Assembly: GCF_001654865.1 (NCBI RefSeq)
Contig: NZ_LXEO01000017.1
Span: forward strand, 124,001 to 188,000
Source: Buttiauxella noackiae ATCC 51607
GTDB taxonomy: Bacteria > Pseudomonadota > Gammaproteobacteria > Enterobacterales > Enterobacteriaceae
Direction of reading: 5' to 3'
DNA length: 64,000 nucleotides
In this document: piece by piece, positions 30,344 to 38,454 of the stretch
Numbering within the stretch: the stretch's first letter is position 1
Layout of the letters: each line of letters opens with the position of its first letter
Notes under the pieces: model-generated
Database searches by the model: none
Told to the model about the DNA's origin: nothing
The model's input: only the letters and a program-made list of their open reading frames with translations
Translations under genes and position numbers: made by a program

Positions 30344-30871
30344 TTAGCGGACAGGACGAATGAACATTTTGATTTGCTTGCCGTGGTATTCAACAAAGTG
30401 CTGAAACTGAAAACCAAACCGTTCAGCAAGATAGATAGAACGCAGGTTATCATCATCAATAATGCAACAAACTGGTGTCGCAAACTCACGGTCAGCCCAT
30501 TGCAGGATAGCGTTTAGCGCTTCACTGGCGTAGCCTTTACCGTGCACAGCCGGAATCAGTGACCATCCTGCCTCCGGAAGTTCAAGCGCCGGAGTTAACT
30601 CACGGTGGGCGTCCTGAAAACCGAACGAACCAATATAACTCTCGGTATCTTTTTCAAAGACAGCCCAATAGCCATAACCCAGCGCCTGCCAGTGACCGAT
30701 ATAACGCAGCAATCTTCCCCAGGTCATTTCAGGGCCTTGCGGTTGTCCACCACCAATAAACTTCACCATTTCGGGATCCGCCCAACAGGCAGCTAATGCC
30801 GGAAAATCATCCAGTGTAAAATGGCGGAGAATTAGACGTTCAGTTTCCAGACGAGGTGCTGCATTAACCAT
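30344..30871 (-). CDS. GNAT-family N-acetyltransferase (RimJ/RimL-like)
   Basis: Acetyl-CoA-dependent acetyltransferase of unknown substrate. It begins PRLETERLILRHF, the usual RimJ/RimL/MccE start, and carries the acetyl-CoA loop region GKGYASEALNAILQWA. I place the start at 30871 (MVNAAP), which has AAGGA seven bases upstream; two further ATGs at 30880 and 30895 have poor or no ribosome sites. The resulting protein has 175 residues. It is not linked in an operon with pphA, which is 55 bases away on the same strand, although read-through is possible. Confidence 0.82.
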   Translation of the reverse strand: MVNAAPRLETERLILRHFTLDDFPALAACWADPEMVKFIGGGQPQGPEMTWGRLLRYIGHWQALGYGYWAVFEKDTESYIGSFGFQDAHRELTPALELPEAGWSLIPAVHGKGYASEALNAILQWADREFATPVCCIIDDDNLRSIYLAERFGFQFQHFVEYHGKQIKMFIRPVR

Positions 30872-31008
30872 GCTCATATCCTTCGATGTAGTCATGTAAA
30901 TGATTTTTTAACCATTCTGCCGTCTCAAGGACCACGACACAATAAACACCACGAGAGGAAACCATCAGATAGGTTACAAATATGAAAAGTGGATACGATA
31001 AAATAGAA

Positions 31009-31031
31009 AAGGCTGCAAATATGCAGCCTTT
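31009..31031 (-). terminator. Rho-independent terminator after the small membrane ORF
   Basis: On the minus strand AAGGCTGCA pairs with TGCAGCCTT, followed by TTCTATTTT. It lies 18 bases after the stop of the 38-residue ORF, which supports that ORF as a transcribed unit. Confidence 0.75.
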
Positions 31032-31048
31032 AGAAGATGTGATACGAG

Positions 31049-31165
31049 TTATCTGGCAAATTTTTCCGCTTCTTCAAGCGTTTCAATATGGCTTATACCA
31101 AAGAGTATCGTGGTCATTAGTCCTACCACGCACCCCACCAGTTTACTATCGAGGAACAGTTTCAA
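31049..31165 (-). CDS. Probable small membrane protein (38 residues, TTG start)
   Basis: A short minus-strand frame reads MKLFLDSKLVGCVVGLMT, then TILFGISHIETLEEAEKFAR. The segment LVGCVVGLMTTILFGIS would span a membrane and the tail is acidic and charged. GGAGGT lies 11 bases before the TTG, and an in-frame GTG at 31189 would give 46 residues. A terminator follows the stop. The sequence looks protein-like rather than random, but I do not recognise a family and the start codon is uncertain. The opposite-strand frame of 110 residues looks like its shadow. Confidence 0.55.
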   Translation of the reverse strand: MKLFLDSKLVGCVVGLMTTILFGISHIETLEEAEKFAR

Positions 31166-31297
31166 ATTTCTCTGGCACCTCCGTTTCACTCTGGAACTAC
31201 TGGAAATCTAGCACTCTTGAAACTTCAAAAGTAACGGCAGATTCACAGTTTTGTCATCTGGAATTCAAACACGCCAATTTATTATCGAAAGCGTTGT

Positions 31298-32788
31298 TCA
31301 GACCTTGCCGCTAAGGCGCTCATGGAAATCGCTGCTGCGTAAATCAAGACCGACAATTTGCACCTTACTTTCATAGCGTTGATAGCGGGTTTCAATAGCA
31401 TCAAGCACGGCAACTGTCGATACATCCCAAATCTGAGCCTCAGACAAATCAATAATCACGTTTTGCGGATCGTCGGCATACTGGAAATGCTCAACCAAGT
31501 CGTTGCTGCTGGCAAAAAACAACGGCCCAGTCACTTTATATATTACGGATCGCCCGTCATCAGCTAATGTCCTTTCTGCAATCACCACGTGTGCAAGACG
31601 ACGAGCAAACAAAATCATCGCGAAAATAACCCCACCGACCACTCCCAAGGCCAGGTTGCCCGTCGCAACTGTGACAACAACGGTCGTCACCATCACCAGC
31701 GTTTCGGGAAGCGGTATTCTCTTTAACGTCGCAGGTTTGATACTGTGCCAGTTAAGTGTTTTCACCGCCACAATCACCATAATTCCCGCTAAAACGACCA
31801 TTGGAATTTTTGACATTAGGTCACTTAAGCCTGTTACCAAAAGCAACAACACCAAACCAGCAGCAATTGTTGAAATGCGAGTGCGCCCTTTGCCTAATTC
31901 CACATTTACCATGGTCTGGCCAATCATGGCGCAACCTGCAATTCCGCCATAGAAACCTGCAAAGATATTAGATATTCCCAATCCCCAACATTCACGACGT
32001 TTACTCGAAGGTGTGTCAGTCAGGTCATCAACCAGTTTGGCGGTTAACAACGACTCCATTAAACCAACAAAGGCAATGCTCAAAGCACATGGCCAGATAA
32101 TTCGTAAAGTATCCAGATTCAAGGGTACCAACAACTCTGTCAGTCCAGGTAATCCAGCAGCCATTGGTCCCGCCTCACCGACTGTTGGTACGGATAACCC
32201 CATCCCACTGCATGCGGCGGTAATCACAATAATCGCCACCAACGGCGACGGAACCATTTTAAATACCCGCGGGAGAAACAGCACAATTGCCAGGGTGAGC
32301 GCAAACAGTCCCCAAACCAACGGGTTATCCCCCCAAATATGGGGTACCTGGGCAAAGAAAATGAGAATGCCCAACGCGTTCACAAACCCAGTCATCACCG
32401 ACAATGGTATATAGCGCATCATACGTGCAAGCCCTACGACGCCGAACAAGATCTGGATTAGCCCTGCCAGCAACACCGCAGGGAAAATATATTCAACTCC
32501 ATGTAGATGAACCATCGGACCGATAACTAATGCTACTGAGCCGGCAGCAGCGGTCACCATTGCAGGACGTCCACCGAGCAGTGACATTGATAAACAAAGA
32601 ACAATAGAGGCGACGAGGCTGACTTTCGGGTCAACTCCAGCGATTACTGAGAATGAAATGATTTCAGGTACGAGTGCCAACGCCGTTACCACTCCCGCAA
32701 GGGATTCGCGAGCAAGCAAGCGAGGGCTACGCAGAACCGATGCGAGAGAGTTTTCCCGACGATGTGTTTCAGTTTGAGTTGTGGTCAT
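31298..32788 (-). CDS. SulP/SLC26-family anion transporter with STAS domain
   Basis: Inner-membrane permease of the SulP family, which moves sulfate, bicarbonate or dicarboxylates, usually with Na+ or H+. The transport domain covers about residues 20-395 with many hydrophobic segments and opens with ARESLAGVVTALALVPEIIS, the family entry motif. The STAS domain runs from about 405 to the end (VIYKVTGPLFFASS, NVIIDLSEAQIWD, TVAVLDAIE). Substrate cannot be read from the sequence. Length 496 is normal for the bacterial group. It is a single gene; there is no carbonic anhydrase beside it. Confidence 0.88.
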   Translation of the reverse strand: MTTTQTETHRRENSLASVLRSPRLLARESLAGVVTALALVPEIISFSVIAGVDPKVSLVASIVLCLSMSLLGGRPAMVTAAAGSVALVIGPMVHLHGVEYIFPAVLLAGLIQILFGVVGLARMMRYIPLSVMTGFVNALGILIFFAQVPHIWGDNPLVWGLFALTLAIVLFLPRVFKMVPSPLVAIIVITAACSGMGLSVPTVGEAGPMAAGLPGLTELLVPLNLDTLRIIWPCALSIAFVGLMESLLTAKLVDDLTDTPSSKRRECWGLGISNIFAGFYGGIAGCAMIGQTMVNVELGKGRTRISTIAAGLVLLLLVTGLSDLMSKIPMVVLAGIMVIVAVKTLNWHSIKPATLKRIPLPETLVMVTTVVVTVATGNLALGVVGGVIFAMILFARRLAHVVIAERTLADDGRSVIYKVTGPLFFASSNDLVEHFQYADDPQNVIIDLSEAQIWDVSTVAVLDAIETRYQRYESKVQIVGLDLRSSDFHERLSGKV

Positions 32789-33097
32789 AGTTTTGTCTTT
32801 GCAGGTTTATCGTTATTAGTTGGGGCGACCTTCAGGCCGGGCGTGATTGTACAGAGAGGATAGTAAGGATGCTAATTAATGTGATCCCTATCGCAGATCT
32901 ATCCTCTGAGCTTTTGCTGGTTTCAAGTGGATGATTTCAGGGAGAGGTATATTGAGACATGCCAGGAATATAGATATTAATGGCTATTACTGGAAAGACA
33001 ATAATTAGTAAACCTACACAAAAGCAATTACAATACCACTGAGACTTTCTAATTATATAATTATACTTTAGCCATTTTCATTAATGGAGGCTTGCTT
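32789..33097. other. Divergent intergenic region, SulP gene and solute-binding protein gene
   Basis: 309 AT-rich bases with the promoters of both flanking genes and no gene of their own. I see no clear operator. GGAGG at 33086-33090 is the ribosome site of the plus-strand gene. Confidence 0.6.
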
Positions 33098-34012
33098 TTG
33101 TTTAGTCATTTGACTCATTGTAAAACGATTGGTTCTTTTCTGTTAGCTTCAATGATATTCTTTTGCAACAATGCTGTTGCCGATCCTGTGCTTAATAAAA
33201 TACTTAGCACACATAGTATTACATTAGCCTGGGTGGGTAGTGCTAAACCTATTTCCTGGGAGCTAAATGGAAAACCGACCGGTATGGCGGTGGATATCTG
33301 CCAGGGTGTTGTCGATAGTATAAAAAAACGCTACAACACAAATATAAATATACAATGGGTAGAAGTTGCCTCAGCTGCTCGCTTTGAATATATATCTCAC
33401 CATAAAGCAGATATTCTCTGCGCCATTGCCGGAAATACAGCGCAACGTAATAAATTCGTGACTTTTTCAAAGCCATGGTTTTTTACCCGAACAAATTTTC
33501 TGGCTAAAAAATCGCAGCATATAAATAGCTTCGAGATGCTTTCGGGGCGGACCGTAGGTGCCATTAGTGGCGGAACATCTGCATTATTACTATCTGCAAT
33601 GAATCAAAACATTAACTATTCGATCTCAGTTAAGCTGATGAGAAGTTTGGATGAAGGATTTGATTTACTAGAACAAGGGCACATCTCAGCATTCGTTACT
33701 GATGACATTATCATACATAGCAAATTATCTGAAATGACTGACAGAGATGACTATCAAATGAGCACCGAAGGATTTGGTGACGTAATACCCTATGGAATGG
33801 TGGTAGCTAAAGACGCAGGTGAAATAGAGTCCATCATCAATGATGAATTAAAATATCTATTTATCTCACAGAAATTTGATGAGTTATATAATAAATGGTT
33901 TATGTCCCCTATCTCCCCTAGTGGTGAAAACATGCGACAGCCCATGTCAAAAGAACTCATCAAAGAAAAAAATAGCTATCTACCTACACCAAAAACTCTT
34001 GTCGGAAACTAA
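33098..34012 (+). CDS. Periplasmic amino-acid-type solute-binding protein (SBP_bac_3)
   Basis: Family 3 extracellular solute-binding protein, the receptor part of polar amino-acid ABC transporters. A signal peptide is seen at the N-terminus (hydrophobic stretch IGSFLLASMIFFC, cleavage probably after VADPV region). The mature part has the family start ITLAWVGSAKPISW and GMAVDICQGVVD, then RTVGAISGGTS and DEGFDLLEQGHISAFVTDD. TTG at 33098 is preceded by GGAGG with seven bases spacing; a TTG at 33092 is too close to it. No permease or ATPase gene follows. Ligand unknown. Base composition is lower in GC than in the conserved genes to the left. Confidence 0.8.
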   Translation: MFSHLTHCKTIGSFLLASMIFFCNNAVADPVLNKILSTHSITLAWVGSAKPISWELNGKPTGMAVDICQGVVDSIKKRYNTNINIQWVEVASAARFEYISHHKADILCAIAGNTAQRNKFVTFSKPWFFTRTNFLAKKSQHINSFEMLSGRTVGAISGGTSALLLSAMNQNINYSISVKLMRSLDEGFDLLEQGHISAFVTDDIIIHSKLSEMTDRDDYQMSTEGFGDVIPYGMVVAKDAGEIESIINDELKYLFISQKFDELYNKWFMSPISPSGENMRQPMSKELIKEKNSYLPTPKTLVGN

Positions 34013-34014
34013 AA

Positions 34015-34575
34015 ATGAAAAGAGGAATTTTAAAAGAACACCTACAAGAGTGTTTGCATAAAGAAGTAATGATGACTAATAAGCCATTTTCATGGTCAAG
34101 AGTGATCCATAAAGCGTTTAAATGCCCAGAGAGACGATTCAATTTTTGGTGGCGAATTGCATCATATCTTTATAAGACGGAAAAAAATCTCAATAAAATC
34201 ATTGCCAGAAAAATCAACAGAAACCTGATCAAAAAATACAATACCGAAATTCAATTGTCCGCAACAATCGGGCCTGGCCTGAACGTTACACATTTTTTAT
34301 CCGTTGTGATTAATGGTTGCTCAACCATTGGTTCTAATTTCAAAATCCGGCAAAACACCACAATTGGTCTTGGTGGCAGCGTGGGTGAAAAATTCAACTC
34401 GCCAACAATATCTATCGGCAACAATGTTGAAATCGGTGCATGCTGCTGTATTCTTGGGCATGAATTATCTATTGGAAATAATGTTACCATTGGCGCCATG
34501 TCATTTATTAATAAAGATATCCCTGATGATACTGTTGTCTATACTGAGAAAACACAAATAATGAGATTAAAGTAA
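34015..34575 (+). CDS. Serine O-acetyltransferase-like hexapeptide protein
   Basis: Left-handed beta-helix acyltransferase of the CysE/serine acetyltransferase type. The hexapeptide region begins near residue 80 (ATIGPGLNVTHFLSVVING) and includes IGSNFKIRQNTTIG, SIGNNVEIGACCCILG and NNVTIGAMSF. At 186 residues it lacks the full N-terminal helical domain of CysE, resembling short SAT-like acetyltransferases found in polysaccharide or amino-acid modification loci. It starts two bases after the solute-binding gene stop, so the two are translationally coupled. Substrate not known. An internal ATG at 34072 (MTNKPFSW) is an alternative start. Confidence 0.75.
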   Translation: MKRGILKEHLQECLHKEVMMTNKPFSWSRVIHKAFKCPERRFNFWWRIASYLYKTEKNLNKIIARKINRNLIKKYNTEIQLSATIGPGLNVTHFLSVVINGCSTIGSNFKIRQNTTIGLGGSVGEKFNSPTISIGNNVEIGACCCILGHELSIGNNVTIGAMSFINKDIPDDTVVYTEKTQIMRLK

Positions 34576-35046
34576 ATTGGCCTGCTCATCGAGGAAAAGT
34601 ATAGCTTTTCTAAATATTGATGAAAATTCATTGCAGGTTTTTCTGAGACTGTTTTCAATGAAGTTATATTTCTTATAAAACTCAATATATTAATTTATTC
34701 TGACATTGGGTGAACAGGAACTTCCAAGAGTGTTTTGGGATTTATTGACTCAAAATCTCCTGCCTTCATCAAGAAAACGCCCGAAAAGTATTTGGATTCA
34801 GCCCAAAAGAAGTTTATGTTGTTATGAGTCTGTTACGGCGTTCACGCAAGATCCAATAAGGAAAGTTGAAATTTTTTCGGGAACGTTCAGACAAGCCGAG
34901 CTAAGTCTTTGTATAGAAAGGCAGATAAAAAAAGACCGAATACTAAACTATTTATTATAAATCAATATGTTAAATGGCATCTTGGCGCAAAATTGTCTAC
35001 ATGCCATATGGTTGCTACAACCTAGTGCCTTGAAGCCATTATTCTT
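34576..35046. other. Gene-poor junction region between host genes and prophage accessory genes
   Basis: 471 AT-rich bases with no convincing gene. A plus-strand frame of 84 residues from 34706 has no recognisable features, while another frame near 34735 reads FIDSKSPAFIKKTPEKY before stopping and may be a gene remnant. This is the most likely place for the left attachment site, but I cannot identify a core. Confidence 0.5.
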
Positions 35047-35868
35047 TTAGTTGGTTTTATAATCACAAGTATATATTTTAAATGTCATAATTTCCCCATT
35101 CCGTTTAGCATGTAATATTTTATCATCCCCTATAAATGCCACTTTCCCCTCAGGGATATCCTTGCAAGGAGACTTTGAATACATTTCAAACGTATAAATG
35201 AAACTTTTTGAATTCTTATATAGAAAATTAGAGTACTCATTAAGGGTATTTTGAAAGAATGAATATACATACACACAATATAAAGATATTGAAAGTATTT
35301 GTACTAACCGTGTTGTTTTATGAAGGAATTTTTTCTTCCTTACATCATACTCCGGGAAAATAAATGTTTTAAATCCATGATCATAAAGCAGTACAAATAA
35401 TGCCCATAGTGATGATGTAACCAAAATTGCGAAGTACATAAGCAGCATAACAATAGCAATAATCATAGGTATAACACCTATAGATATTAGTATTACTGCA
35501 TGTGGGAAATTAGAAGGTGATACAGTCGTAATATCATTTACGACAATACCAGCTATTGATAAAGCCACGTTAGTACATAGTGTAAACCCTAATAATAACA
35601 ATGCTTTCCCAACAAGATGAGAATATATGATATTATAAGCTCTAGTTAGGTCATAAATGACCACGGCACTCCAATAAAATATAAATATTAATAAAAGACC
35701 TTTCTTTATAAATGAGCCAAATAAAAACCCAAAAATTGGCAGAAGTAGTAACAGTAACAGAAGATTAAAATATAGCTTTTGTCGAACATCTAATCTCTCA
35801 CGAAAATCATGAATTATTCTGACAACAGAAGCAATCCCATTACGTATTTTAAAGGACTCTGAGCGCAT
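35047..35868 (-). CDS. Uncharacterised multi-span membrane protein
   Basis: A 273-residue AT-rich gene whose product has a basic N-terminus and about five hydrophobic segments (near 33-50, 52-67, 88-110, 120-150 and 190-207), then a soluble C-terminal part of about 65 residues. I recognise no family. It follows the HNH gene on the same strand by 25 bases, so it probably forms a unit with it and with the PH-SHOCT gene. AGGT upstream of the ATG is a fair ribosome site. In such a cassette it could be a membrane effector, which is inference only. Confidence 0.65.
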   Translation of the reverse strand: MRSESFKIRNGIASVVRIIHDFRERLDVRQKLYFNLLLLLLLLPIFGFLFGSFIKKGLLLIFIFYWSAVVIYDLTRAYNIIYSHLVGKALLLLGFTLCTNVALSIAGIVVNDITTVSPSNFPHAVILISIGVIPMIIAIVMLLMYFAILVTSSLWALFVLLYDHGFKTFIFPEYDVRKKKFLHKTTRLVQILSISLYCVYVYSFFQNTLNEYSNFLYKNSKSFIYTFEMYSKSPCKDIPEGKVAFIGDDKILHAKRNGEIMTFKIYTCDYKTN

Positions 35869-35893
35869 AAAATAAACCTATCATTAAAAGTAA

Positions 35894-36835
35894 CTAAAAA
35901 CAGGCATCAAATAATGTCCACCTATCTTTCAAAGCTTCAATAGACAACGAATGATTTATAGATATTTTCTTACCTTCAAATTCTAGGTAATATTTTTCTT
36001 TGACTAGTTTAGAGAAATGAATCGTAAGATGATGTGGATGAATTGCCATAAGGTTTAAATCAAAAAGTGTATGTATATCGCTCCTTAATAGGATACCATT
36101 TCTAACATTATTATGGCTGTCATTTCTATATGCATCAATATGCGCAGCCTCGAGAATATCAACTAATTCACAACCTGTGATGGCACATTTTGCATTTTTG
36201 GTGATCAAGCAATTCCTGAAACTTCTTTGCCCTCTTCTTTGTTTTATTGAGCGTTCAACAATTTTTCTTTCATCCGATGAACTTCTTTCAACATCTTCAT
36301 CAGCATCATGTATATTGATTGTTGGCCCTAAGAATGATGCCAAGCCAAATACTGAAGAAACCCAATTTAAATCAACTTCTTGTATAGAGCTCTGAACGTT
36401 ATAACGGAGGGTTTTTTCTTTGAGCTGAGCCATATTAATAGAATTAACCTGCCTATAATTATCACCATACTCAGCTGTAAATTCCGTAGCAGGTCCAGAA
36501 ATAATTAGGGGGCTATCAAATGTATGATTATTGCTGCAACGCCATTTTGGTTGAAGTGTTTTTCGAATCAATAATTTCTTTGCATTACATTCAGGATACG
36601 GACATTTATTACTACTTTTCTCTACACCGCGAGTTGTTAATTGGGTTATCAAAGAAACCCCTAACACTGCATTTCTATCTGTAATTATTACAACATCCCC
36701 AACCTTCACATTTTTGTGATTAGCGACGAAGTTATTATATCTATAATGCTTAGAGTAATCATCATCATATCCGTCATTTCCATGATACCTTAAATCATCA
36801 TGCTTGATTGTTTTAAAAGACCATGCTTGCTGCAT
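35894..36835 (-). CDS. HNH endonuclease with PUA-like and zinc-ribbon N-terminal region
   Basis: The N-terminal 75 residues look like a PUA/EVE-type reader (NFVANHKNVKVGDVVIITD, AVLGVSLITQL). A zinc ribbon follows, CPYPEC and CSNNH near residues 78-103. The C-terminal half holds an HNH nuclease: CAITGCELVDILEAAHIDAY, RNGILLRSDIHTLFD and NLMAIHP. This reader-plus-nuclease layout is typical of modification-dependent restriction enzymes, which attack incoming modified DNA. Which base is read is unknown. AAGGA lies upstream of the ATG. It lies between the PH-SHOCT and membrane genes on one strand. The region is AT-rich compared with the phage structural genes, as expected for a cargo gene. Confidence 0.75.
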   Translation of the reverse strand: MQQAWSFKTIKHDDLRYHGNDGYDDDYSKHYRYNNFVANHKNVKVGDVVIITDRNAVLGVSLITQLTTRGVEKSSNKCPYPECNAKKLLIRKTLQPKWRCSNNHTFDSPLIISGPATEFTAEYGDNYRQVNSINMAQLKEKTLRYNVQSSIQEVDLNWVSSVFGLASFLGPTINIHDADEDVERSSSDERKIVERSIKQRRGQRSFRNCLITKNAKCAITGCELVDILEAAHIDAYRNDSHNNVRNGILLRSDIHTLFDLNLMAIHPHHLTIHFSKLVKEKYYLEFEGKKISINHSLSIEALKDRWTLFDACF

Positions 36836-36912
36836 CAGTACACATCCTTAAAGTCCATTATTTTACTCGCCCTATTTTCAAGGGCGATTTAATTATCTAG
36901 CCTGCTGACTAC

Positions 36913-37413
36913 TCAAATTAGTTCCATTAGCTTATTTTTCTTCGATTGGAATTCTTCTTCTGATAGCACACCTGCATTTTTCAGTTCTGCAAGCTTCTTT
37001 AACTGTTCGAATGGGTCGCTATTTATTTGAGAAATCATGCTAATACTATCTTCAGGTTTTAAATTTCTACCCGATTCTATTGCATTAATTAGAGATATTT
37101 CGGTATCCTTGCTAAATGTTTTGAATTCCAGATCATCATGGCTAGTATGAATTCTAAGCGAACGATGTCCCATAGTAGATTTTCGTTCAATAGACGTAAT
37201 GGATTTCAAAGGGATACTTTCGATTACTTCTCCAATGAAGCCCTTTCTATAAAAAGTAACTCTTACATCAGTGACGAGTAATACACCGTTATGCTGGGTA
37301 TCTTTTCCCTTACCCATCATTTTACCGATATACCCTTCGCCCCATGAAACAATCGACTCACCACTTTGTAAATGGCTATTTTTGAATTTATCTACATGCT
37401 TATTTGTTTTCAT
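36913..37413 (-). CDS. PH-like domain and SHOCT domain protein
   Basis: The first 110 residues form a bacterial PH-like domain (GVLLVTDVRVTFYRK, ESIPLKSITSIERKS). The last 30 residues are a SHOCT motif, LKKLAELKNAGVLSEEEF followed by KKNKLMELI, a short helical element often at the end of membrane or oligomerising proteins. ATG at 37413 has AAGGG nine bases upstream; an ATG at 37422 abuts that site. Function is unknown. Its position next to the CI repressor and before the HNH gene suggests lysogen-expressed cargo. Confidence 0.72.
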   Translation of the reverse strand: MKTNKHVDKFKNSHLQSGESIVSWGEGYIGKMMGKGKDTQHNGVLLVTDVRVTFYRKGFIGEVIESIPLKSITSIERKSTMGHRSLRIHTSHDDLEFKTFSKDTEISLINAIESGRNLKPEDSISMISQINSDPFEQLKKLAELKNAGVLSEEEFQSKKNKLMELI

Positions 37414-37499
37414 TTGAAACATCCCTTATAAGTATTTTCGCAATCCATATTTTTCTTTTAAACACAACTTATCAACATTGAAATATAATTAATTTACAT

Positions 37500-38339
37500 C
37501 TAAAAATCATCTTGCATGGTAAGCACTACCTTACCTGAAACCTTTACTTCATCAGCTCCGCAAGTGAAAGCGGAGGCTTTACTTGTAACAGTGATTTTTC
37601 GCCCTGGTAAAAGAGCAACATCATAGATATCGTATTTATCATCTACACCAAGTAACCAACGTCCATTACTGATTTCATTCACACTAGCATCGATTACCCA
37701 TGAAATAGCATTGCTAACAATAAATACAGGCTCGATAATTTTATGAGGGAGGAAACTTAAATCAATATTCCAGGTTCCTGAATCCTCTAGAACACCTGCA
37801 ATTAATTTTTTTCTAGGAATATAAAAATTATTGCTAATCATTATATCTTGATGTTGCAGCCCTTTACCCGTAGCTAACCACTGTAATGACACTCCAGTAT
37901 CGAGAGCACAAGCCACAACTACATCGCCAGGAAAATAGCCTCTACGTACCCAAGTACTTACTGTACCGGAAGAAATATCTAGCAGGTCGCATAACTGTTT
38001 TTGCAATGTAAAGCCATACGCCTCCATTATCCGGCGTAACACAGGCTTACCGCCGTTTGACATGATCTCATCGTAGAGAGCTTTGCCCTGCACGGAAACG
38101 CTCATTTCTTTTAAACTTGCATTTGCAAACTTTCCAGTGGTTAGCCAATAAAGATCACTACCGGTATCAAGTGCACATTTCACAAAGGCACTGCCAGGAA
38201 CGCTATCACGCTGTACCCAATTACTTACGTTAGCGGCTGGAACACCAATGCTTTCAGCTAATGCTTTCTGTGTTGTAACCCCATACGCAGAGCATAAACG
38301 CTCGACAATTTCTAGGGCAGTGCCTTCGCTAAAGTCCAT
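37500..38339 (-). CDS. CI-type prophage repressor with duplicated DNA-binding domain
   Basis: Represses the early lytic promoter and maintains lysogeny. Residues about 8-70 and 97-160 are two copies of the CI helix-turn-helix domain: ANVSNWVQRDSVPG with CALDTGSDLYWLTTGK, then GTVSTWVRRGYFPG with CALDTGVSLQWLATGK. The C-terminal part (about 165-279) is the dimerisation/oligomerisation domain. The phage 186 repressor has only one HTH and about 192 residues, so this 279-residue form is a fused double-headed variant. No RecA-dependent cleavage Ala-Gly with Ser/Lys pattern is obvious, as expected for this family, which is relieved by an antirepressor. It diverges from the early genes. Confidence 0.9.
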   Translation of the reverse strand: MDFSEGTALEIVERLCSAYGVTTQKALAESIGVPAANVSNWVQRDSVPGSAFVKCALDTGSDLYWLTTGKFANASLKEMSVSVQGKALYDEIMSNGGKPVLRRIMEAYGFTLQKQLCDLLDISSGTVSTWVRRGYFPGDVVVACALDTGVSLQWLATGKGLQHQDIMISNNFYIPRKKLIAGVLEDSGTWNIDLSFLPHKIIEPVFIVSNAISWVIDASVNEISNGRWLLGVDDKYDIYDVALLPGRKITVTSKASAFTCGADEVKVSGKVVLTMQDDF

Positions 38340-38454
38340 AAACCACCAAATAAATAAACAATTGTTGTTTACATAAATTCATTTGTTGATCTATGATGTT
38401 TCACACCACATGTAACACCATAGAACAGAACCATTAATACGGAGATACTGCGTT
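38340..38454. promoter_or_regulatory. Lysogenic/lytic divergent promoter-operator region
   Basis: 115 bases between cI (minus) and the cox-like gene (plus). It contains the palindrome AACAATTGTT at 38357-38366 and repeated TTGTT(G/T) motifs at 38363-38388, likely repressor or Cox operators. CGGAGA precedes the cox start. Exact promoters are not clear. Confidence 0.6.

Noticed and set aside
30982-31314. 110-residue plus-strand frame
   Set aside because: It covers the minus-strand small membrane ORF and its terminator, lacks a ribosome site and has no protein-like pattern; I treat it as a shadow.
31503-31952. 149-residue plus-strand frame opposite the SulP gene
   Set aside because: Antisense shadow of a well-supported transporter, rich in Thr/Pro/Ala with no start signals.
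34706-34960. 84-residue frame with TTG start after the acetyltransferase gene
   Set aside because: Weak start, no ribosome site, no recognisable features; kept only as part of the junction description.
34576-35046. tRNA or attL core at the prophage edge
   Set aside because: No tRNA-like cloverleaf found; without the right end no duplicate core can be named.
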